From Prochlorococcaceae cyanobacterium jk18x22bins.40 (lineage in GTDB: Bacteria > Cyanobacteriota > Cyanobacteriia > PCC-6307 > Cyanobiaceae), in assembly GCA_022826155.1 (NCBI GenBank), contig JAJDVL010000048.1:1-64000 (forward strand): 64,000 bases of DNA, in the 5' to 3' direction. The notes below the pieces were generated by a model. The model saw only the letters and a program-made list of their open reading frames with translations, did no database searches and was not told the origin of the DNA. Below are positions 19,181 through 28,254 of this stretch, piece by piece; positions within the stretch are counted from its first letter, which is position 1; every line of letters starts with the position of its first letter. Both the position numbers and the translations under genes were made by a program.

Positions 19181-19925
19181 GATAGGCCCCGATGGCGGCC
19201 CCCAGGAACCCCAACACGTTGCGGGTGATGGGGAGCCAATCGGTGGTGCGGCTCAGCACGGGTCCCAGGCCGAAGATGATGAACATGACCCCCCATAGCG
19301 GCGCCAGCAGCAACACCCAGAGCCAGGCAACGGGGCTGCTGCTGTTGGGGCGGGGGTGAGCTGCAAAACCAGCCACCACTCCCCCCAACATGGAGATGAT
19401 GAAAGTGAGCACCCACTGCTCCTGGGGAAGACCTGGCACCACCCGACAGCCACCACGTTCCAGGCAGGTCTCCACCGCCGCCAGGGCATCCCGGATGGCC
19501 CCGTCTTCACCGTAGTCCCGTACGTAGTATTGATTCCCGAACCGGGTCTGGAGTTCCACCCAGTAGTTGCGCGGCATCAAGGCAAACATGTCGTCACCCA
19601 CACTGAAGTTGAGCAGGTTGCCGCCTCGGGGATCAGCAATGAGCACCAGGCTGCGTTCGTCCACACCCCAGAATTCCTTCACGGCCAAACCGGGGGTGCG
19701 GTCGTATTGGGTCAACACCCGCAGCTTCCACCCGTCCTGGGCTTCCACGGCGTCCAACTCCTCTATCAGGGCTTGCCGTTGAACGGGGGTGAACACACGG
19801 GCCAGGTCAATGACCGGGGTGGACTCCTCGGGCAGCAACTCGGGGTTGTTGGCGCCATGGGCAGGGGCGACCCAGGTGGAGAAGGTCAGGATCAAGCTGA
19901 GAAACAGGGCTAAGGCGCGAGGCAC
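19137..19925 (-). CDS. TPM-domain protein, Psb32-like, probable GTG start
   Basis: A ~262-residue exported protein. It starts with a signal peptide (PRALALFLSLILTFSTWVAPAHG), followed by a TPM domain (VIDLARVFTPVQRQALIEELDAVEAQDGWKLRVLTQY, then DERSLVLIADPRGGNLLNFSVGD), and ends in two or three hydrophobic helices. This order matches cyanobacterial Psb32/plant TLP18.3, lumenal proteins that protect and repair photosystem II. No ATG is near the signal peptide; the GTG at 19925 fits exactly. The 3' end overlaps glcF by 44 bp. Confidence 0.75.
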   Translation of the reverse strand: MPRALALFLSLILTFSTWVAPAHGANNPELLPEESTPVIDLARVFTPVQRQALIEELDAVEAQDGWKLRVLTQYDRTPGLAVKEFWGVDERSLVLIADPRGGNLLNFSVGDDMFALMPRNYWVELQTRFGNQYYVRDYGEDGAIRDALAAVETCLERGGCRVVPGLPQEQWVLTFIISMLGGVVAGFAAHPRPNSSSPVAWLWVLLLAPLWGVMFIIFGLGPVLSRTTDWLPITRNVLGFLGAAIGAYLTHHLRQRETPAQG

Positions 19926-19982
19926 GGTTGCAGGGCAAGAGACGGTATTCTCTTTCAGATTCAACGGGGATGGGGAGGGGGG

Positions 19983-21161
19983 ATGGGAGAGTTGGGAGAT
20001 GGGCCCTGCCCACTCTGGCTCCAACGGCGCCTTCAGGCGGCTGGCGGGGCTGTGCCCTTCTCCACCTATATGGAATGGGTGCTCCAGGATCCGGAGCACG
20101 GCTACTACGGCCATGGTCACGTGGCCTTCGGGAGAGGGGGGGATTTTGTGACGGCCGCCAGTCTGGGATCCACACTGGCCAACCTGCTGCTGCCCCAGGT
20201 GCTCCAGTGTCTTGATGCCTTGGCCAGCACAACGGAGGTCCTCAGCCTGGTGGAGTGGGGACCGGGGGATGGTGGGCTGAGCCGTGATCTGGGCATCCTC
20301 CTGGCCCAGGCACGCCCCCGGTGGCGGCAACAGTTGCAGTTGGTGCTGGTGGAAGCCAGCCCTGCCCTCCGGCAGCGCCAGATTCAGCAGTTACAGCGCC
20401 AGCCTTTGACTTGGCGCCACGCTCACCCCACCGAGCTGGCTGCCGCCCCCGTCACCGGTGTGCTCTTGGCCAACGAGTTGCTGGACGCCTTTCCGGTGGA
20501 GCGCTTTACCCGGGGGGAGGATGGGTGGCGCTGGCAATGGGTGCATTCCCCCCAGGGGCGCCTGGGCTGGTGCCCGGGACCACACCTGCCTGCCGAGATT
20601 ACGGCGCTGTTGGAGGCCGTGGGCATTCAGTTGGCTGGAGACGTCTTCCCCGTGGGCTGGAGCAGTGAGTTGGCCCTGGCTCAGCTCCCCTGGTGCCATG
20701 CAGCAGCAGCGGCTCTGCATCGGGGCTGGCTGTGGTGCCTGGATTACGGCCACACCGCCCGGCGCTACTACAGCCCCCAGCGGGCAGACGGCACCTTGAT
20801 GGCCTATGCCCAGCAGCAGGCCATGGGCAATCCCTTCCTCCAACCGGGCCGGATGGACCTCACCGCCCACGTCTGCACCGATCTGCTGCGCCACTGGGCC
20901 GCGGAGGCGGGGTGGACATGGTGTGGGGAGGTGAGCCAGGGCCAAGGCCTACTGGCCCTGGGCTTGGCCCGGCAACTGAGCCGTCTGGGCGAGGCGAACG
21001 GCCCCCCTTTGGCCCAGCGGCTTGCCCAGCGGGAGGCGTTGCTGCGGCTGGTGGATCCCGCCGGGCTGGGGGGCTTCCGCTGGTTATTCTTTCATCGGGG
21101 GTGTCCGATGCCAGCCCCGGGGGATCTGCTGGCTTTTCAGGTCCCTGGCGGTCAGGACTGA
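19983..21161 (+). CDS. MidA/NDUFAF7-type SAM-dependent methyltransferase (DUF185)
   Basis: A 392-residue protein with the DUF185 layout: FSTYMEWVLQDPEHGYYG at the N terminus, DFVTAASLGSTLANLL, the SAM motif SLVEWGPGDGGLSRDL, LLANELLDAFPVERF and LDYGHTARRYYSPQRADGTL. Homologues methylate an Arg of a complex I subunit in mitochondria; the bacterial target is not settled. It is the intact parent of a second, broken copy at 51965-52330 in this window. It converges on the TIGR03279 gene with 28 bp between them. Confidence 0.9.
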   Translation: MGELGDGPCPLWLQRRLQAAGGAVPFSTYMEWVLQDPEHGYYGHGHVAFGRGGDFVTAASLGSTLANLLLPQVLQCLDALASTTEVLSLVEWGPGDGGLSRDLGILLAQARPRWRQQLQLVLVEASPALRQRQIQQLQRQPLTWRHAHPTELAAAPVTGVLLANELLDAFPVERFTRGEDGWRWQWVHSPQGRLGWCPGPHLPAEITALLEAVGIQLAGDVFPVGWSSELALAQLPWCHAAAAALHRGWLWCLDYGHTARRYYSPQRADGTLMAYAQQQAMGNPFLQPGRMDLTAHVCTDLLRHWAAEAGWTWCGEVSQGQGLLALGLARQLSRLGEANGPPLAQRLAQREALLRLVDPAGLGGFRWLFFHRGCPMPAPGDLLAFQVPGGQD

Positions 21162-21189
21162 CGACCTCTTAGACCTTGGGAGCTTCCCG

Positions 21190-22563
21190 TCAACCTCCCA
21201 GGCAGGCGGTTACCAGGCCTTGGGCATCGGCGACGGGGAGGATCGGTACCCCCAGTCTGGCAGCCACCTGGTCCACGGTCAGGTCATCCAGGAACAGGGG
21301 AGAGCCATGGCGGAGCATGACGCTGGGCAGCAACAGTTGATCCCCCAAATCCCGACCCGCCAGCCCGTCTATCAAGTCGGCACCCGTCAGCAGACCGGTG
21401 ACCACCAGGTTCTGCCCCCAGTAAGGGCTGGGCAGGGCATGGAGAAGCAGTTCCAGGCCCTGAACACCCTGAAGACGCTCAACCACCGGCTGCAATGCCG
21501 GCCCCACCAGGCCGCCCACCACCCAACTGCAACGGCGGGGCGCCAGGAGGGCTGGGGGGAGTCGGGTTGTGGCCTGGTCCAGCGCCTCCAGGAAGGCGCG
21601 AATACTGCCCACTCCGTTGGCCTGCTGCGGCCAGTCCCCATAGGTGGAGCGGGGCGGCAGGGGCTGGGCAGCCATGAGGTACCACTCGTCCGCCAGCCAG
21701 GCAAAGCGGCTCCCCACTTGGGGGGTGAACTCCTCTTGCAGGGCCTCCACCTGGGCAATGACCTGGCGGGCCAGAGGGGGAGTCACCGGCGTCAAGTCCG
21801 CAGCGGCGGCAGGACGGAACCGGGTCAGGCCCACCGGCACCACAGCGGTGGAGAGCACCGTCGGCCAGGGTCCAACTCCCCAGCGGGCCAGGTCCCGTAA
21901 GGTGCGCTGCAACTGACGGCCGTCATTGAGGCCGGGACAAACCACCACCTGGGCATGAAGCTGCAGGCGCCGCCGGGCAAACCACTCCAACTGCTGAAGC
22001 AGTGAACCCGCTCGCTTGTTGCGCAGCAGGCGGCAGCGTAGGTCCGGGTCTGTGGCATGGACAGACACATACAACGGTGAGAGGCGCTGGGTTTCAATCC
22101 GTTGCCAGTCAGGTGGGGTCAGGTTGGTGAGGGTGAGATAGGAGCCATAGAGAAAACTGAGGCGATAATCATCATCCTTGAGGTATAAGGTGGAGCGCTT
22201 CCCCGCTGGTTGCTGGTCAATAAAACAAAACGGACAGCGGTTATTGCATTGCCGCAAACCGTCAAACAAAGCTTCACTGAATTCCAAACCCAAATCCGCG
22301 TCCATATCCTTCTCAAGCGACACGCAATGGTATTGCCCGGCTGGATCCACCACTTCAAGCGTCAACTCCTCTTCACCAATCAAAATGCGATAATCAATCA
22401 AGTCCCGGGGGGCCACACCGTTGATCCGCACAATTTTGTCACCGGGTTGAACACCAAGCTCCTCGGCAATGCTGGCGGCTTCCACCATCGTCACCACGGC
22501 CGGCTGCGGTGGGGCGGCTCCGGCGCCGTCCAGGACAGGTGTTGGCTCTGGTTCCCGCCACAT
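21190..22563 (-). CDS. TIGR03279-type cyanobacterial Fe-S protein with PDZ and radical-SAM-like domains
   Basis: A 457-residue protein. Residues ~25-75 form a PDZ-like domain (ELGVQPGDKIVRINGV). The centre has LRQCNNRCPFCFIDQQP, a radical-SAM-like Cys cluster, followed by KDDDYRLSFLYGSYLTLTNL. The C-terminal half is DUF512 (GVGPWPTVLSTAVVPVGLTRFR). This domain order defines TIGR03279, a family restricted mostly to cyanobacteria with no proven reaction. It is followed by argH, whose stop lies about 9 bp upstream of its start, in the same orientation. Confidence 0.88.
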   Translation of the reverse strand: MWREPEPTPVLDGAGAAPPQPAVVTMVEAASIAEELGVQPGDKIVRINGVAPRDLIDYRILIGEEELTLEVVDPAGQYHCVSLEKDMDADLGLEFSEALFDGLRQCNNRCPFCFIDQQPAGKRSTLYLKDDDYRLSFLYGSYLTLTNLTPPDWQRIETQRLSPLYVSVHATDPDLRCRLLRNKRAGSLLQQLEWFARRRLQLHAQVVVCPGLNDGRQLQRTLRDLARWGVGPWPTVLSTAVVPVGLTRFRPAAAADLTPVTPPLARQVIAQVEALQEEFTPQVGSRFAWLADEWYLMAAQPLPPRSTYGDWPQQANGVGSIRAFLEALDQATTRLPPALLAPRRCSWVVGGLVGPALQPVVERLQGVQGLELLLHALPSPYWGQNLVVTGLLTGADLIDGLAGRDLGDQLLLPSVMLRHGSPLFLDDLTVDQVAARLGVPILPVADAQGLVTACLGG

Positions 22564-22572
22564 AATTACTAG

Positions 22573-24069
22573 CTAGTCGACAAAGGCGGCCTTGGCCTGC
22601 TCCAGGGCTTCCCGCACCCGCGCAAATCCGGTGCCCCCTTCACTCAACCGGGCTGCCACCACCTGCCGTGGCTCCAGGACGGCAAAGATGTCCTCAGCAA
22701 AGGCCGGATGCACCTGCTGCCAACGCTTCAGGGGCACGTCCCGCAGCAGGATGCCCTGTTGAAGACAGGTTTTCACCAGGCCACCCACCAGCCCGTAGGC
22801 TTCGCGGAAGGGGACGCCTCTGGCCACCAGGTAGTCCGCCACGTCGGTGGCGTTGGCAAAGTCGTTGCCAACCGCTGCCGCCAGCCGCTGGGGCTGGAAA
22901 CTCAGGCCCTCTTCCAACAGGATGGTCATGGCCACCAGGCAGTCCCTGGTGGTGCGCACCGCGTCAAACAATCCCTCTTTGTCCTCCTGCAGATCCTTGT
23001 TGTAGGCCAGGGGCAGGCCTTTCATGACGGTCAGGAGAGCCTGCAAGTGACCAAAGACCCGGCCGGCCTTGCCCCGCACCAACTCCGGCACGTCGGGATT
23101 TTTCTTCTGGGGCATCAGGCTGCTGCCCGTCGCACAGCGGTCTGTGAGCCTGATGAAGGCAAATTCCTGAGTGGCCCAGAGGATCACCTCCTCACCGAGG
23201 CGGCTGAGGTGAACCATCACCAGACTGGCCGCCGCCAGAAACTCAACGGCAAAATCCCGATCACTCACCGCATCCAGGCTGTTGCGGTAGATCCCTGCAA
23301 AACCCAGGGCAGCAGCCGTCTGGCGCCGATCAATAGGAACGGGTGTGCCCGCCAAGGCCGCCGCCCCCAGGGGAGACAGGTTCACCCGCTGCCGCACCTG
23401 GGCCAGACGCTGGCGGTCCCGTTGGGTCATCTCCACGTAGGCCAGCAGGTGGTGGGCCAGGGAGAGGGGTTGGGCCCGCTGCAGGTGGGTGTATCCGGGA
23501 ATCATGGTGTCCACGTGGGCCTCTGCCAGGCGGAGCAGGGTTTGGCCGTAGCGGCGCAGCAACACCTCCAGTTCGTCAATCTCTCCCCGCAACCAGAGGC
23601 GCAGGTCCGTACCCACCTGGTCGTTGCGGGAGCGGCCGGTGTGGAGTTTTTTTCCCACGTCTCCCACCAGTTCAATGAGCCGGCGCTCCACGGCAAAATG
23701 CACGTCTTCGGCATCCACCCCTGGACAAAACGTTCCCGCCGCGGCTTCACGGCGCACGGTCTCCAGACCGTCCACAATCTGCTCCGCCTCCGCCGCCGTG
23801 ATCACCCCACAGGCCGCCAACATGCGCCCGTGGGCGATGGAGCCATCCAGGTCCTGTTGCAGCAAGGTCAGGTCAAAGCCGATGGAGGCGTTGAACCGGG
23901 CAATGAACGGGTGCAATGCGCCTTCAAAGCGCTGGCTCCAGCGCGGTTGCTCCTCGGGAACCTGGTGTCCGGGGTGGGGGGCCAAGCGGGTAGGGCGGGG
24001 GGCCAACTCTAGGCTCGGAGCAACGGTGCGGGTCGGATGCTGATTGTCGAGAACGTTCAATTTCGTCAT
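22573..24069 (-). CDS. argH: Argininosuccinate lyase
   Basis: Last step of arginine synthesis: argininosuccinate to arginine and fumarate. Fumarase-superfamily motifs: [68 protein letters not shown] (the GSS-x-MPxKKNP signature). I place the start at the ATG at 24069 ([10 protein letters not shown]), giving ~498 residues with a ~40-residue N-terminal extension. That start lies inside the 5' end of divergent phnC by 33 bp. A later non-ATG start cannot be excluded; the longer frame upstream is antisense to phnC and rejected. Confidence 0.92.
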   Translation of the reverse strand: MTKLNVLDNQHPTRTVAPSLELAPRPTRLAPHPGHQVPEEQPRWSQRFEGALHPFIARFNASIGFDLTLLQQDLDGSIAHGRMLAACGVITAAEAEQIVDGLETVRREAAAGTFCPGVDAEDVHFAVERRLIELVGDVGKKLHTGRSRNDQVGTDLRLWLRGEIDELEVLLRRYGQTLLRLAEAHVDTMIPGYTHLQRAQPLSLAHHLLAYVEMTQRDRQRLAQVRQRVNLSPLGAAALAGTPVPIDRRQTAAALGFAGIYRNSLDAVSDRDFAVEFLAAASLVMVHLSRLGEEVILWATQEFAFIRLTDRCATGSSLMPQKKNPDVPELVRGKAGRVFGHLQALLTVMKGLPLAYNKDLQEDKEGLFDAVRTTRDCLVAMTILLEEGLSFQPQRLAAAVGNDFANATDVADYLVARGVPFREAYGLVGGLVKTCLQQGILLRDVPLKRWQQVHPAFAEDIFAVLEPRQVVAARLSEGGTGFARVREALEQAKAAFVD

Positions 24070-24804
24070 CGGAACCAGGCTAACCATCAACCGGCGGCGC
24101 TCCAGGGTGTGAGTTTTGTGGTGCAGGAGCCCCAGATTGTCGTGCTGCTGGGCCTGTCCGGGGCCGGGAAGTCCACGTTGATGCGCTGTCTCAACGGGGC
24201 CCTGGTTCCCCAGCAGGGGCGGATCGTTTTTCAAGGGATGAATCTCCATGGCTCGCCCCGTTGCCGGCGCCGTTGCCAATACCGCATGGGCACCATCTAT
24301 CAGAACCATGCCCTGGTGCAACGGCAGACAGCGCGGCAAAACGTGCTCAAGGCCTTTGTCAGCACCCGACCATGGCTGGCGTCGTTCCTGCCGCCGGGGT
24401 CCGGGTTGCAGGCCCAGGCCTTGGCCATGCTGGACCTGGTGGGATTGGGGGAGCAGGCCGAGCAACGGGTGGACCTGCTCAGTGGCGGCCAGCAGCAGCG
24501 GGTGGGCATTGCCCGGGCCCTGGCCAACCACCCGGCACTGGTGCTGGCGGACGAGCCGGTGGCGTCCCTGGATCCCCAAACGGGCCAAGTGGTGCTGAAC
24601 CTGCTGCGGCAGTTACAACGGCGCCTGGGACTCATGGTTCTCGTCAGCCTGCATCAGCCGCACCAGGCCACAACCATGGCGGATCGCATCATCGGCATTC
24701 GCGCCGGCGTCGTAGCCTTTGACCAGCCCAGCGAGGCTGTGGATCAAGGCTTACTCAAGACTCTTTATGATCAACCTTTCCGCCGGACGTTACGATGGGG
24801 ATAG
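24037..24804 (+). CDS. phnC: Phosphonate ABC transporter, ATP-binding protein
   Basis: ATPase of a PhnCDE importer. Walker [20 protein letters not shown]-loop region [20 protein letters not shown], signature [18 protein letters not shown] and Walker [13 protein letters not shown] are all intact in 255 residues. The PhnC-type sequence HALVQR-TARQNVL supports the phosphonate/phosphate-ester subfamily. The stop overlaps the phnD start by 10 bp, indicating translational coupling. The 5' end overlaps the proposed argH start on the other strand. Confidence 0.9.
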   Translation: MLIVENVQFRHRNQANHQPAALQGVSFVVQEPQIVVLLGLSGAGKSTLMRCLNGALVPQQGRIVFQGMNLHGSPRCRRRCQYRMGTIYQNHALVQRQTARQNVLKAFVSTRPWLASFLPPGSGLQAQALAMLDLVGLGEQAEQRVDLLSGGQQQRVGIARALANHPALVLADEPVASLDPQTGQVVLNLLRQLQRRLGLMVLVSLHQPHQATTMADRIIGIRAGVVAFDQPSEAVDQGLLKTLYDQPFRRTLRWG

Positions 24805-25715
24805 GGAAAGGAGAGATCAAGCGGGCTGCCGCCATGGCGACCTGCTGTTGCATGGTTCTCCTCACGTCTGCCTGCGGTGGCGGATACCCCGGGAATCCCC
24901 TTACCGAACAGTCCACCGCTGTGGAGACCCTGGTGGTGGCTCTCGTGCCCGATGAGGACGCCGCCACTGTTATTCAAGACAATCAAGGCCTCAAATCCTA
25001 TTTGGAAACCACGTTGGACTTGCCCGTGGAGCTGGTGGTGAGCACGGATTACTCCACCTTGATTGAGGCGGCCACGCGCAACAAGACCAATCTCACCTAC
25101 TTCGGTCCACTGTCCTACGTGATTGCCCGCAGCAGGGCCCCCTTTCTGGAACCCTTTGCCGTCCGGCTGAAGGACGGCGCCAGCACCTACAAAGCCGTGT
25201 TGATCGGGAACCGGGAGCAGGGCATTCACAGCTTTGATGACGTCAGGGGGCAGACCGTGGTCCTCGGTGATCCGGCCTCCACCGGCTCCCGCCTCTTCCC
25301 CCAACTGCGCTTGGCGGAGGCGGGTCTTCAGCCGAACGTGGATTATCAGCCGGTGTTTCTGGGGGCCCATGACGCGGTGGCCAAGGCGGTGGAGCGAGGC
25401 ACCGCAGCAGCAGGGGGATTGAGCCAGGTGATCTACGACAAGCTGGTGCAGCAGGGCACCATCAACCCGGACAAGCTGGTGGTGTTGGGCACCTCCAGCG
25501 CCATCCCCCAATATCCCTGGACCATGGGCAGTGGCTTGAACGAAGAGTTGCGCCAGGCCATCAAACAGAGCTTCTACGACCTCAAGGATCCCGCCTTGCT
25601 CCAGCCCCTGCGAGCCGACGGCTTTGTCCCCGCCCAGGACAGCGACTACGACGGCGTTCGCCGTGCTGCCCACGTGCTGGGGTTGTCCTTGCCGGACCTG
25701 GTGACGGAGCCTTGA
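24795..25715 (+). CDS. phnD: Phosphonate ABC transporter, substrate-binding lipoprotein
   Basis: Periplasmic binding component, 306 residues. The N terminus has a lipobox LLTSAC about 25 residues from the first Met. PhnD/phosphate-phosphonate family features: VALVPDEDAATV, LVVSTDYSTLIEAATRNKTNLTYFGPLSYVIAR (PhnD core with the Y/GP site) and GQTVVLGDPASTGSRLFPQLRLAEAG. The start codon overlaps the phnC stop. Ligand could be a phosphonate or phosphite; no phnJ, phnX or ptxD lies in the window to decide. Confidence 0.88.
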   Translation: MGIGKGEIKRAAAMATCCCMVLLTSACGGGYPGNPLTEQSTAVETLVVALVPDEDAATVIQDNQGLKSYLETTLDLPVELVVSTDYSTLIEAATRNKTNLTYFGPLSYVIARSRAPFLEPFAVRLKDGASTYKAVLIGNREQGIHSFDDVRGQTVVLGDPASTGSRLFPQLRLAEAGLQPNVDYQPVFLGAHDAVAKAVERGTAAAGGLSQVIYDKLVQQGTINPDKLVVLGTSSAIPQYPWTMGSGLNEELRQAIKQSFYDLKDPALLQPLRADGFVPAQDSDYDGVRRAAHVLGLSLPDLVTEP

Positions 25716-25734
25716 GAGGGTAGGTGTCGCCACT

Positions 25735-26505
25735 GTGGTGCCGCATTCCTTGCGACGGGTACATCTGCTGCTTCTGGCCATAGGCGCGGCGGTGGTTCTC
25801 GCCTGTTGGCAGGTGGGGGCGTTCGACGTTCAGCGTCTCTGGGACGGCATTCAAGGGTTGGGAGAATTGCTAGGGGAGTTGTTTCCTCTCCGCGCTCAGC
25901 GGTGGCCCCATTGGCTGTTGCCCCTCTGGGACACCCTGTGCATCAGCATCGCCAGCACGGCGGTGGCGGTGGCGCTTTCACTGCCCATGGCGTTTCTGGC
26001 CAACCGGCGCACAGGACCCCATCCCTTGATTCAGCACCTGGCCCGTGGGGTGCTCAACCTGCTGCGGGCTTTACCGGATCTTCTGCTGGCCCTGTTGCTG
26101 GTGGCGGCAGTGGGGTTTGGTCCGTTGGCCGGCACCATGGCGCTGGCCGTTCACTCCGTGGGCATGGTGGGTAAATTCATGGCTGAAACCATGGAGCAGA
26201 CCGATCCGGATCCGGCAGAAGCACTGTTCAGCACCGGTGCCGACCGGCTCCAGGTGTTTGTCCATGTGCTACTGCCCCAGTGTTTGCCTGCCATGCTGGA
26301 TTTGGTGTTCTACCGCTGGGAGTTCAACATGCGCTCAGCCATCGTGCTGGGAGCTGTGGGCGCCGGAGGGATCGGGACAGAGTTGATCAGCGCCTTGCGG
26401 CTCCTGGACTATGGACAGGTCATGGCCCTTTTGCTGGTCATTTTTCTGGCGGTTGCTCTGGTGGATCAAATCTCAAGCCGATGCCGACAGAACCTCACCC
26501 GGTGA
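25735..26505 (+). CDS. phnE: Phosphonate ABC transporter, permease
   Basis: Inner-membrane component, 256 residues, about six hydrophobic segments. The PhnE-type sequence PLWDTLCISIASTAVAVALSLPMAFLANR is followed by the EAA-like loop AEALFSTGADRLQVFVHVLLPQCLPAMLD and EFNMRSAIVLGAVGAGGIG. It starts at one of two adjacent GTG codons (25735/25738), 19 bp after phnD, completing a phnCDE operon. Confidence 0.88.
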   Translation: MVPHSLRRVHLLLLAIGAAVVLACWQVGAFDVQRLWDGIQGLGELLGELFPLRAQRWPHWLLPLWDTLCISIASTAVAVALSLPMAFLANRRTGPHPLIQHLARGVLNLLRALPDLLLALLLVAAVGFGPLAGTMALAVHSVGMVGKFMAETMEQTDPDPAEALFSTGADRLQVFVHVLLPQCLPAMLDLVFYRWEFNMRSAIVLGAVGAGGIGTELISALRLLDYGQVMALLLVIFLAVALVDQISSRCRQNLTR

Positions 26506-26649
26506 GCGTTGCAAAGATCACGCCAAGGATGTGGTGGATCATCAAGATCTGAACATGGAAGGATAGAATTAGAACAGGTGTTTTATTGTCAATCTTGTAG
26601 GTGACGCTCTAGGCTAAATTCAGAGTCCTCCATCTGTAGGCATCGGTTG

Positions 26650-27576
26650 ATGGGCGTTTCCAAGTACATGGGTACTCGCACCAGTGGGCGATTCGGTGGA
26701 GACTCCATTGGCTGGTATCTCAGCAGAATTGGCAAGGAGCCCCTGCTCAGCCCCAGCGAAGAAATTGAGTTGGCCCATCAGGTGCAGGCCCTCAAGGTCC
26801 TGATGGAGACGGTGACGTCCGAACAACAAACCGTTGAGCACGGCAAGGCGCTCCGGTCGGGCAGGCGGGCCCGCAACCGCATGATTGCCGCCAATTTGCG
26901 ACTTGTATTCAGTGTAGCCAAAAAATATCAGCACCAGGGTCTGGAATTGCTGGATCTTATTCAGGAAGGCACCATCGGTCTGGAGCGAGCCGTGGACAAG
27001 TTCAACCCCAGCATGGGCTACAAGTTCTCCACCTACGCCTATTGGTGGATCCGCCAAAGCATGGTGCGCGCCATTGATAACACGTCCCGCACCATCCGCC
27101 TGCCCATTCATATCGGCGAGAGGCTCACCAAGCTGCGGCGCGTCACCCGGGATCTGTCCCATCGTTTGGGACGCCAGCCCAACCGCCTGGAACTCTCCCA
27201 TCGCATGGAGATGAGCCTGGAGGAGTTGGACAAACTTCTGACTCAGAGCCGACCCTGTACATCCCTGGATGCCCATGCCCGTGGCGACGAGGACCGTAGC
27301 ACCATCGGTGAGTTGATTGCCCACACCATCGACCATGAGCCCCTGGACGAGATGGACCGTCGCTTGCAGCAGGAGAACCTGGAGAACTGGATGGCCCAGT
27401 TGGATCAGCGGGAGCAAAAAGTGCTGTGTCAGCGCTACGGGCTTGAGGGGAACACGCCCCAGACCCTCTCCGCCATCGGCCATGACATGAAGGTGTCCCG
27501 GGAGCGGGTGCGCCAGTTGCAGGAACGGGCCATCAAGAAGCTCAAGGCGTCCGCGGCACGGCAAAAGGCGGCCTGA
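26650..27576 (+). CDS. Group 2 sigma-70 factor
   Basis: RNA polymerase sigma factor of 308 residues without region 1.1, typical for non-essential group 2 cyanobacterial sigma factors that act in light, nutrient or stress acclimation. Region 1.2: DSIGWYLSRIGKEPLLSPSEE. Region 2: LRLVFSVAKKYQHQGLELLDLIQEG and YKFSTYAYWWIRQSMVRAID. Region 3: LPIHIGERLTKLRRV. Region 4: VSRERVRQLQERAIKKL. I use the ATG at 26650; a TTG one codon earlier is possible. The ~145 bp upstream are AT-richer than the surroundings and probably hold its promoter. Confidence 0.9.
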   Translation: MGVSKYMGTRTSGRFGGDSIGWYLSRIGKEPLLSPSEEIELAHQVQALKVLMETVTSEQQTVEHGKALRSGRRARNRMIAANLRLVFSVAKKYQHQGLELLDLIQEGTIGLERAVDKFNPSMGYKFSTYAYWWIRQSMVRAIDNTSRTIRLPIHIGERLTKLRRVTRDLSHRLGRQPNRLELSHRMEMSLEELDKLLTQSRPCTSLDAHARGDEDRSTIGELIAHTIDHEPLDEMDRRLQQENLENWMAQLDQREQKVLCQRYGLEGNTPQTLSAIGHDMKVSRERVRQLQERAIKKLKASAARQKAA

Positions 27577-27594
27577 GATCCAGGCCAGCCTCCT

Positions 27595-28254
27595 GTGGAA
27601 CACCTTCACGTCTTGGGGCTTGTTGCCATTGCGGCCTGGTTGGTTGTGCTGGCCGCCATGGCTCATCTGCTGCGCCAACGGCGCCCCGATCAGGCGGAGT
27701 GGAGCCGGAAAGTTGTTCACCTGGGGGCCGGACTGGTGCTGCCCATGGCCTGGGCCACCCACATCAGCCGCACCACTGCCTTGACCGCTGCGGCGCTGGC
27801 CACAATCCTGGTGGCCGTGAACCAGCGCACCCGACTGCTGCCGGGTCTGGAGTCGGTCAACCGCCGTAGCTACGGCACCGTGGCCTATGGGTTGTCCATT
27901 CTGCTGCTGCTCTGGTGGGGCTGGCCTCAGCGGGCCGCCATTGTCGTGGCCGCCGGGCTCACGATGGCCTTTGGGGATGGGCTGGCAGGGATTCTGGGAC
28001 CCGCCTGTCCCTCCCCCGGCTGGTCCGTTCTGGGGCAACGGAAATCCCTTCTGGGCACCACCTGCGTGGCGTTGGTGGCCACGGTGGTGGGCTGGACGCT
28101 GTTTGGCGAGCACCTGAGCCTCACCCAACTACTGGTGCTGGGGGCTGCTGCTGCCGGGCTGGAGCAGGTCAGTGTGCTGGGGGTGGATAACCTGCTGCTG
28201 CCCTTGGGCACCGCAGCCCTCCTCAACCAATGGCTTGGCCCTTGGGGAGGGTAG
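27595..28254 (+). CDS. Phytol/dolichol kinase family membrane protein
   Basis: A 219-residue polytopic protein with about six hydrophobic segments. The motif WSRKVVHLGAGLVLPMAW near residue 40 and TMAFGDGLAGILGPACPSPGW with GQRKSLLGTTCV further on are typical of the CTP-dependent polyprenol kinase/phosphatidate cytidylyltransferase-like family, including plant VTE5 phytol kinase. Phytol salvage would make sense in a chlorophyll organism but is inference. Start is the GTG at 27595. Its 3' end overlaps the DAHP synthase gene by 32 bp. Confidence 0.78.
   Translation: MEHLHVLGLVAIAAWLVVLAAMAHLLRQRRPDQAEWSRKVVHLGAGLVLPMAWATHISRTTALTAAALATILVAVNQRTRLLPGLESVNRRSYGTVAYGLSILLLLWWGWPQRAAIVVAAGLTMAFGDGLAGILGPACPSPGWSVLGQRKSLLGTTCVALVATVVGWTLFGEHLSLTQLLVLGAAAAGLEQVSVLGVDNLLLPLGTAALLNQWLGPWGG

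Noticed and set aside
24070-24588. Extension of argH to a 671-residue protein
   Set aside because: The extra N terminus is antisense to phnC and shows no protein-like features; ArgH is normally ~460-500 residues.
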